DNA of 64,000 nucleotides from Paragordius varius (lineage: Eukaryota; Nematomorpha). Every line of letters starts with the position of its first letter. Positions within the stretch are counted from its first letter, which is position 1. The notes below the pieces were generated by a model. It was not told the origin of the DNA, made no database searches, and saw only the letters and a list, made by a program, of their open reading frames with translations. Location: assembly GCA_964247055.1 (NCBI GenBank), contig OZ176056.1, positions 8,246,001 through 8,310,000 of the forward strand, given 5' to 3'. Made by a program: the position numbers and the translations under genes. Below are positions 48,101-58,650 of the stretch, piece after piece.

Positions 48101-51100
48101 TATACTAATAGAAAAATCTTTCAGGATTATCATGGTGCTTTTGCCTTTGGTCCTACGAATAATTTAAGAAAATTATTTACATTTGTGGTATATTTTTAAG
48201 TTTGGTCCATTTAATATTTTATGAGATTTTTATATTTAAATGGCCCTGGAGTATAAAACCCAAAAGGTTGTGCTATTATAAAAGGATTAGTATAATACGA
48301 AACATATTAAACTATTCAATTAATCCGATTAACTCTGTTTAAATTAATGCTGTTTTGTAAAAAATTCATATTTTTTTACTGACCTTTTTATACTAATGAT
48401 TTTTATATCAGAAAAACAGGATTTTCTGAATAGGGAAATACGGCAGTTTGGGCTTAATGTTTAATTCAATAAAAAATAAATTTTGTGCATAGCCCGAGAA
48501 TTTATAATCATAATACAATAATTAAAGATAATTTTTTGCAGATGGTCAAATTCACTTAATAATTATAAGAAGCATTAAATAACAATATACTTTCGATATA
48601 TTGACGCATTTCTAGGAAAATATTAGATTAAACAAAAAGTTTTACTTGAAATCTTTCCTGCGCACAATAATAAAATAATGTATTTGATTATCAAACAGAC
48701 AATATGAAAAACACAAAATATCCTGTTTAAATTTAGTCGTATTGTGATATAATCAATGAATTTAACAATGTTTATTTTAAGATATCAATATGATTGAAAA
48801 TTTCCCTGTTAACTGACTAATCCATTTGACCTTGCCATTAATTATAATCGCACATCATTGTTAACTTTTTTTTAACTTTCATATATGAGAAATTGTTTTT
48901 TAACTATCATATCTTACATATTTTGTCAAATTGGTTAAATATGCGTTTTAATCAAATCTTTATTTAATCTGTTATGTTGTAATGCCACCATAAAATTTTT
49001 AGGCGATCAGCTTTTTTTCAAGAACCAAATTGCTATGATTAATTGGTTTTTATCAATAAACTACTATATTTTTGATATTATTGTGAGTAACTAATAAGCA
49101 AATATTATGGTTTACTTTAAATAAAAAGCCAGTTTATTATAATTTGACCTGATATTTTAAGTGTTTTATATTTGTTTAATACATTTTGACCCAAATTTAA
49201 ATGAGAAATGCCGTCTGGCCGGAGAATTTTATTTAAAATGTAGCCAGCATAGGAGCTATTCCTTTTGAAATTGGGAAATTATTTTTATGAATCAATTATC
49301 ATATTTTTTTATTTTAATGATAAATTTAATTAAAAATTATTTAGCATAATTTAATTTTAATTAATCTCTAACAGGGTTACGAAGCACAATTGAGGCTAAA
49401 TTCCGACAATCGGGCTCATTATGAGTATTCAAATAAAAACCTATAAACCGTATCCAAAGTATAGAGTGAAAATAGTATCAAACAATAACCTGATTGTATA
49501 ATTCCTGCCGCATATATAAAAAAAATATTTTTGACAAAAACTATAAATTTTAAAAATGCAAATGTAATTTTAAGTAAACGAAATATACTTTCAATCATGG
49601 ATGAGGATGTATCTAATCAACAAAATTTAGTTTAACAAAATTAATTCTAAAAACTTTTAATTATATTTTATTTATATTTTAGAAAAATATATTTTATAGA
49701 GATTACCTTGTGATTCTATTACTGTTTATTATATTTTATTTTAATAAAATATCATGGGAATACTTGCTGAAAAGTCGTCACTAACTGATATTTATTTATT
49801 ATATAAAAAAATATTTTCAAATGTGCCTCTTACTGCCGAGCATACGTTCCCCCACTAATAATTTACAAAAAATTAAGATTAAATTTTGTGTTTTTTTACC
49901 TGTAATTAACCCACGAGTTTCTAAATTTATACGATAAAAATTATTTTTGGTTCATAAATTATTTTATAAAATTTTAATAGCGCAATACGATTAAAAATTT
50001 AAGATAACAGGAAATATTTGTCTCCCATTAATACCTAATTAAATAATAGGTTCATCACAATAAAAATAGCTAATTTTTTTCCATTTTATTTAATAATTTT
50101 TTTCTACGAATATACCCTTGGTCTATTTTGGGGCAGAGTGTGATAAATATAGGCAATTCAGCAAAGAGCCTTAATATTAAATTTTAAGCCAACAATATTG
50201 TCATTTTCTGTATTTGTTGCAGTAACAATATACGTTTCTTATTTTTACTCTAATCAACTTTATATATACCATTTACAATTCAATTTCACCCTTAAACAAT
50301 TCAAATTCACCCTCAAATGAAATATATGTTTTTTAAGATTAAAAAACACCTATATTTTATATATGTTTATGAAAATAAAAATTTTGTTTTGAATTAAAAT
50401 AATACTGAAAAAATAATAAACTATACCATAATATTTCATATTAATAATGAGTTATATTAGTTCAAAAACGCATGATTAATTTTTAGGGTGAATTTGAATT
50501 GTCCAAAGGTGAATTTGAATTGTTCAAGGGTGAATTTGAATTGTTCAAGGGTGAATCTGAATTGTTCAAGGGTAAATTTGAATTGTTCAAGGGTGAATTT
50601 GAATTGTTCAAGGGTGAATTTGAATTGTTCAAGGGTGAATTTGAATTGTTCAAGGGTGAATTTGAACTGTAAATGGTATATATAGTTATAAGTAGCACAT
50701 ATTTGGAGAATATATATAGGTTAGACTTTAAAAAGAATAAATTAATTTTGAGCAAAAATTACTATCAATGACCATTAATTTTGGTTGTCGAAACAAATCA
50801 ATGTCGGCATAAAATTAAAATACCTAATTATTAATTTCTTAAAACTAAAATATTTCTAATTAGTAGCCAAATCCAATATACTACAAATATACCAACGCTT
50901 CATATACAAATTAATGTAAAATATAGCGCATAAATGTCATTTACAAATGAAAATTTTAGGAATGGTCAATTAACATTGTCATTAATCTAATCACTAAAAA
51001 TTTTCGTTAGTGATTCCCAAATGCTTTAGTCGACTTAAATAAGGAAACGGGCTTACGGTAAAATTGCAAACAATTTTCCAGAAAACATTTTTTAAATTGA

Positions 51101-51167
51101 TATTTATAGATTCTTATAGATATTATGATCGGCTAATTTTGCATACACTTTTTAATAGTTTAATAAA

Positions 51168-51211
<44 letters not shown>

Positions 51212-52054
51212 TAAAATTTTACAGAGAAAACATAAAAACATAATGACTGATGTTTTTTACCGCTGTTTTTTAACTTTAATCTCATATAAATAAAATTGTA
51301 ATTTATTTATATGAGATTAAAGTATGGTTGTACATGTTTTCAAGTTTGGTTCAATGTATAATTTTAATATTTACTGTATATTATCAATTTTTATCCATTA
51401 AAAAATATTGACATTACCAGTATAAAAATTGTGCAAAAATTTATATAACTACCTAATAATATATTTAGATAGATTTATTTTAAGAGTCGAGTTAATGCAT
51501 TGACGCTAGAATTTTTTTTTAAAAAAAACTTCATTAACTTTGATATAATTATCCAGAAAACTAAAATTCTAATTTACATACCGATGTAAAAGAACAAAAT
51601 TTATATTATAATCATTACATACTTTGCTCTACCAAAGATGTATCTATAACAAAAATAAAAAATTAATATTTTTTTATTAATTTATTTATAAAAAAAATAA
51701 ATTTTACATGTCCTTAATTGAGAATTGGCTAAAATACAAAAATATATGATTTAAAATCTAATGAAAAATATATCACTAAACTGCATAATTTATTTTTTGC
51801 AGAATTTTACAGCATAGACCAGTGAAACCCGTTAAAATTTTTATCGCCTCAAAAATATTTAGCTAGTCTCAAGGGCCTTGCATCCTATAATATCAATAAA
51901 AATTCCATAGATATTTGAATCATGTGCAGATAATTTACTCAATATCAATACATCAAAAAATTTAATGAATAATTCAGAGCTATAAGAAAGAACTTTTAGG
52001 ACTAGGCCGTTTGAGTACCATTGTCATAGAATAAATTTGTACCGTAGAAAGATT

Positions 52055-52095
<41 letters not shown>

Positions 52096-55000
52096 ATATT
52101 TTGAAGGTTGTCTCGGTTAAAATTTCCTCTATTGGGTGTCAAAATATATCGAAAAAACTTGGAGACAGCTCCAAAAATTTGCTAAAACTTTTTTAAGGCT
52201 TGCTAAGAATTATTTACATTTTTTAATAACCATATTATTATACATTTTATTTCTTGTCTTATTTGTATTTTAAATAAAAATAAAGCAAAAAATAACACAT
52301 TTTTAATATTCTGCGCAATATTTAAATACGTGCTAAAATATTCGTATTACTATTTCACTGGGCTACACAAAACGTAAAGAAGTGTCAATATGGTTTTATA
52401 GAATCCCTGAAAAAATATCAACACAAACTATATTCAATATCATAATTTTAAACATTAGAGAACCAAAAAAATTTTAAAAAGTTTTAAAAAGGGTGTATTT
52501 TTAAGGTGTTTAGAATATTTATATTTTTTTTTAAAAAAATTCAAAAAGTTTACCCCCAAAATCTATAGTTAGGCGAGCTGCTCAATATAAATTGTGATTA
52601 CTAATTGTTTAAAACTTAATAATTTTAAATAAAAATTATTTAGTTAGTAATACCTCTTGATTCATCTTTCAAAGTCTGTTGAAGATCTAAACATATTATT
52701 TTATTTTTATAATAATATTTTTATCAATACTTTCATTGAATTTTGCACGTTTGGGTGATTTATCTAAATATGGATTTTTTTATCCTTTTTGTGTATACCT
52801 TCAAAAGATGATTTCCTTTTCAAATCTATATATGTATATATATATATATATATTAAAAATATGGATTGATATATTAACTTTGCGTGGATTCTGGGTTTTC
52901 TAAAAAAAAATTTATTATATATTATATTAAATTACAGAAAGGTGTTAGCTAAAATTCAATACAACTCCTCGGGAAAATATCAATTTTTGATGTTCGGAAG
53001 AATATATTTTTTTATGATTGTCGGCATAAAAATTAATACTAAGAAACATTTTATAAAGCTTTTTTATCAGTTATGGATTATAAAAAAGATATGTAGCTTA
53101 AATTACAAAAAAAATTGCGTAAATGAGGAACTTGTAGTAGTAATAAAAAATATTCTAAAAATATATCAATGAAAAAATTCTATAATTAATGGGTAAAAAA
53201 CTATTCTTAAAAAATAATTTAAATGGAAATTGTAAATAATGAGATGACCCCCTTTAAAGGATGAGTATTGGGTTAATATTTTTTAAAAATGAATTTTTTG
53301 AAAAAACAGGTGAATTCTTTTAGATTTATATAAGTTTCTACCATATTTTAAAAATTACAAATGTTTTTAAATATTTTTAAGCCGGCAATAATTGGAAATA
53401 TTATGTTGGAATATATAAAAAATATTAATTTTTCAAATATAAACATAAATATTTTTATAAAATATAGTGTATACCATTAGAGGGGCCTGCCTCAGGCTCT
53501 AACAATATGAGAAAATTTTAATTTTTATTTTAAAAAAATTTAATTTTTATTAAAAAACTAAATTCATAATTTACCATTTGAGGGGCCTGCATTAGGCTCT
53601 AACATATAATATACCATGTAAAATTATTTAAAAAATATATTTTTTATACTTTTAAGAAAAAAAATATTTACCTGTTATTTCTGGTTGGTTTACGTTAAGA
53701 TCTAGACAGGTAAGCTTAACATTACTTAATTCGGTTTCTGCGTCTAAGAATATAAAAGTATAAAATAAAAAGTATTTAAAAGTACTTTTTTTATTTTATT
53801 AATAGAGATCCAACCTTAAAAAATCTTAAATGCCATATGATTCACTAATACTAGTATGCAAAAATTTGGACTGCATTGAGTTTAAAATCACAGACATTTT
53901 TAAATGAAAAATCTAATCACTTAGATACAAGGCATTCATTTCAGTCCTTTGATTAAAATTGGGGTACTTGGATACCCCAGGCCTGTTTAAAATTAAATTC
54001 TCTAAAAAATATGGAAGGAATCTAAACTATGGCATAATTTTGCACCTATATAACATTGATAAACCGAAATATATATTAAAAATGTTATTCTAAAATACTT
54101 GATATATCTTTTTTTAATGTAAAACTCAAAGGTAATAGCTAAATCAATATAACATATGTACATTGGCTAAATTGAATAATAATACAAAATAAACCATTCT
54201 TTCTATTTCTATCAATGTTGGATGAATTTAAATAAAATATTAGCTTTAATTTTAACGTTAGAATCAAATAACCATAGATATTTTGCAAAATTATTGTAAA
54301 ATAAAAATGGCGTCGAAGTAGTTTGAATGAAACTTTTTCTCAATTTTATTTAGATAATTTGGCTTTTCTATATAATTTTAATTAGGATAGAAGCATATAT
54401 TTAAATTGGGACGGTTTCCTTGAGTAGTTTTTTAGAAATATTATTTTAAATTTAGTTTGGGATATTTAGATACCCCAATTTTAATCGAAGTGTTAAAAAA
54501 ATACTTTCAGATGTTTCCACAAGGGCACTAACGGTCTCTGCTGCAGGCATAATACTAGCGCCTTCTGAAGCTCCTGTCAAAACTATTTGTGTAAAATAAA
54601 ATAAATTATTCTACAATTTATGATTTTTTTAAACGCAATTATTTATTATTTTTTGGAAAAATTAAATGATTTTATATTAGGAATTTATATAATTGAGTTA
54701 TTAGCAAAACACTACCAATAAGATATTTAAAAACGGTTTAAAACCGAAAATTGTAAAGTTGAAACGGAAAGTGAGGGGTTTAATGGTTATGTTTAACTTG
54801 ATTTGATTCGAATATTTTTATTTTTACTTTTTAAATTTTATAGTAATAATATTATTATAAGGAAAATTTCATAAATTCCTTTTAATAATTCAAATATAAT
54901 AATATAAGACAGTAAAGGGTTTGGTTTTCACTGATCCCAGAAAATTAAAATATATAAATCTTTATAAAGACATACTTCCAACACTCAGAAGGCCTATGAT

Positions 55001-57730
55001 TATAATTGATTATAATTTAAACAAAATCTTTAAAACTTTGTATATATACAAGTTCATAATTTAAATTAATCCGATATACCCGTTTTTAAATTTGTATAAA
55101 ATTTTGTAATAAAAATTGGAAATTTAAGAGTTACCAAATAGGTTTATATTAAATAATTCGATAATAAAAATAGGGCGGATTTAATAATTATAGAAAGGTA
55201 AAATAATTACTTTTAACGTTATAAAAGTCGAAACTTTTTTAATTATTTTTTAATTAACCTCAATGTTTTTTGTTAAAATATATTTTCAAATCGCAATTTT
55301 TTCCCTAATTAAAATCTTATTATATATTATTAGACATACCAACAGCTCCCCCGAGCGCAACTATATTTAAATAATAAAAAGTCAAATTATTTAATTTTAT
55401 AATTTAGAATATTACTCATTGGTATTTTCTAGTAAAACAGGTATCACTGTTTTAACATGTGTTCTCATACAGTAAAAATTAAAATTATACGGACAAAACG
55501 TGCAAATATAAAAACATTTTCAAAAGACAAGTATACTCTTATTTATCCTATAAGCATCATTTAATTACAATCGAAGATGCACAATTGATTATGTTACAAA
55601 TTTACATCTTTATTTTTAACTTGAAAATAAAGATTAAAAAGTACGGTTGTCTTTTAAAAAATTATGTCTTTATATTTTTACGTATTGCCTGTATAAAACG
55701 AATTTTTACTATAAGTTATTATCGGTTTAAATAAAAGACGAAGTGAGATAAATGCGCGCAGACGATCGATTTGGGGCCCCATATTGATCATCTGACATAA
55801 AATGTGAGTTAGCCAAAATCTAGCATCTTATTTTTATCATGCAGTAACCATGTCGAAATTGTGCCTGAAAGAAAAAATTTGAGGCACATCGCCATCAGAA
55901 AAAGAATGGGTATGTCATTGTTTGCTGTCCAATACATATGGAGAACATTCTCTATTAAATGACATCTGCGATCGCTTTCAAAATATTAAAAATTGCGATA
56001 GTATGAGCCATCTGGTACTCTACATACTGCTAAGAAGCTAAATGCTAGTGTTATTGATGATGACACAATTCAAGCTTAATCACAATTCAAAAAATAATCT
56101 ATAGATGTTTACAAGCAATGGGAAAAACCAATTTCGATAAATGGGTCCCACATAATTTAGATAAACTTAAATTAAAATCGCAAATAACTAGGTAATGCCT
56201 TAACAGGAAAAGATACCTTTTTGCATCTTGGGGCAAGGGATGATATTTTGTTAATCCAAAGCAGGACCGTGACTTTCATTTTACCAAGTCTGTTATCAAC
56301 ACCAATGCTGATAATCACTTTGGCAAGAAAATCGTGCGCTCTATGTTTGCTAAAATCAGGCGATATCGTGTATCATGAACTTTTATAACTTGGAATATTA
56401 ATACCTAACATTATGGCCATTAAATGATTAATTTACACCAATTAATTGATTACGCTCCTGAATTCGGCAGAATGAAATGGCAAAGTTATTCAATACTCCG
56501 TTTCATATACAACCAAACCAGGGAAAACACCTTCAATTTGCTTGGATGGGAAATTCTTTCCTATCCGCTAAACTCTTCTAATCTGGCGCTAATACATTTT
56601 TACATCATTGGGGAACACTCTTGCAGAGCAGCCAGCCCTTCCATAATTTTGAAGAGACGTCGGATATAGCTTAACTAATGGTTTTCCACAAAAGACAATT
56701 AGTTTTTTGGGCACGGCATTACTAATACCTAGAGATTTGTCAAATGTGTAGAAGCCGATGTTCAACATTTTGAATGAAATCCATTTCCTTTAAAAATAAA
56801 ATTTTTGTACCAAAAACCGGTTATATAACTAGACCAGGTATATATATTTTCATTATTTAATTAATTTATTTCATTTTTTTTGAAAAAATTTTGTTTTATC
56901 AAATGACTGCGTCACTCAAAATTTTTAATTTATTGTTAGGGTTGTCAAATAATTCTAATTATTGCTAGCGTCAACTCATGCAACTTAAACTTCGGTTGTA
57001 TCAACCTGTGGATCCAGTATATCGGTTAGGCTTATTTATAACAGAGAATGAGTTAGGGATAAATTGATTAATCTGTAACAGGCAACATGAGATCGCCATA
57101 TTTTCCAAAGTGTTTTTATTTCTAAATATCGTAACACACTTACTCTTTCCATTGGCTTGGTGTCGATTCCCGCGTTTTTAGCATATAACATAATTCAATT
57201 ATTTAAAATTCACGTTAGTGGTCGTGCCATATATATTATTACCATGCTTACCTGTAAAATCAGAGAAATTTGTTATTTCTTTATTTACAATGCTCCCTTT
57301 CAATTTCGTTGTAAATGGTAAGATTAAATTGAGGCCTTCTAAATTTGCTCCATATAACTTTTTAAAATTAAAATATTATAGATTCTAGTAGTATAGATTA
57401 TATGCTTAAATCTTAGATAGCTTTACATCAATAACCAATAAAAGTGTTAAACCAAATTTTCAAATTGTTTTAGATCTGATACTGTATATTTTATAACAAC
57501 TTGTAAAATATGTCTTTAAAACCGGCATTATTTACTGCAAAAAATAGCTGACTTTTCAATCCCGATTAAGAATTACTAAATTACCGCTTATATTCATATA
57601 GAAATTTTATCATTGAGTAAATAAAATAATTTCCTTTAAAAAATAGTTTTTTGGATTACCTGATGTCAGAGGGGTAAGCGGTATTGAAGAATTTTGAATT
57701 TGAGTTTGCATTTGGCTGGATGGGTATTTT

Positions 57731-57761
<31 letters not shown>

Positions 57762-58619
57762 AAATAAAATGGAATTTACTATCTTCCTTAATAAATGTAG
57801 TGTTCGGCTCAGGTTTTTCTATTTCTAATTTGAGGTTTTTGTGAAATTTTCTATGGATAATAATTAAATATAAATTATTATTAAACAGCAAAATTGGTAG
57901 ATATATCATAATCCCAAACCATCTAAGTTTAAATTACAATAATTTTTTGAAGATGAACTTTTATATATTAGGGGTGTCACCATAAAGATTGACAAAATTA
58001 GGCTGATAAAGTCGCGTAGTAAATTAATTTCTTAAGCAACTTTTTGGAATATGTATAATCTTATTTTTGATCTAAACTAATACTTATGAACACAAATATA
58101 TAATCATTTATTTTCTACTAGCCAAATTTTTGGTCAAGAATATGGCGTGTGTGGCTATTTGTCGGACAACCCTGGTTTAGATTATAAAATACGCAGATTT
58201 TAAGGTAAATAGTAATTATTTACATATATAATTTATTTGAACATCAAATACTTTGTAACATTTAAGAGTATGTAATTTATTTAGCTATATCCAAAAATTT
58301 TGACAACAATCCAAAAAAGAAATTTGATAAAGGAGAGACGATCTTTAAAGATTAATAAAAATATTAAAATCATAAAGCTACCTATCTATAATTTTTGTTT
58401 TTTTAGGAATTATTGGAAGAACAAAGGATTATATATATTACGTAATAATAATAAAAATATTAAAATCTCATAATGCTACCTATCTATAATTTTTATGTTG
58501 GGATCTTTTGAATTGTGGTCATCTAATGATTGTTGTTTAAAAAAATTTATCATACCTTTATTAATTAAATTTTCCCTTGCTACATTATGAATAAATAGAC
58601 AATAACGATTTATATATGA

Positions 58620-58650
<31 letters not shown>

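Noticed and set aside
50483-50755. Open frames with SPLNNSN or VNLNCSR repeats
   Set aside because: They are produced by the 21-bp array at the right end of a MITE, whose unit length is a multiple of three; both strands are open for the same reason.
52942-53172. 76-codon open frame (plus strand)
   Set aside because: No similarity recognised, A+T-driven Lys/Ile/Phe/Tyr composition, and it lies in a gene C intron.
57139-57150. Strong gtaagt donor after CCAATGGAAAGA (minus strand)
   Set aside because: Only a very weak AG lies upstream at a length keeping phase 1; it may be part of an unidentified element following the mariner.
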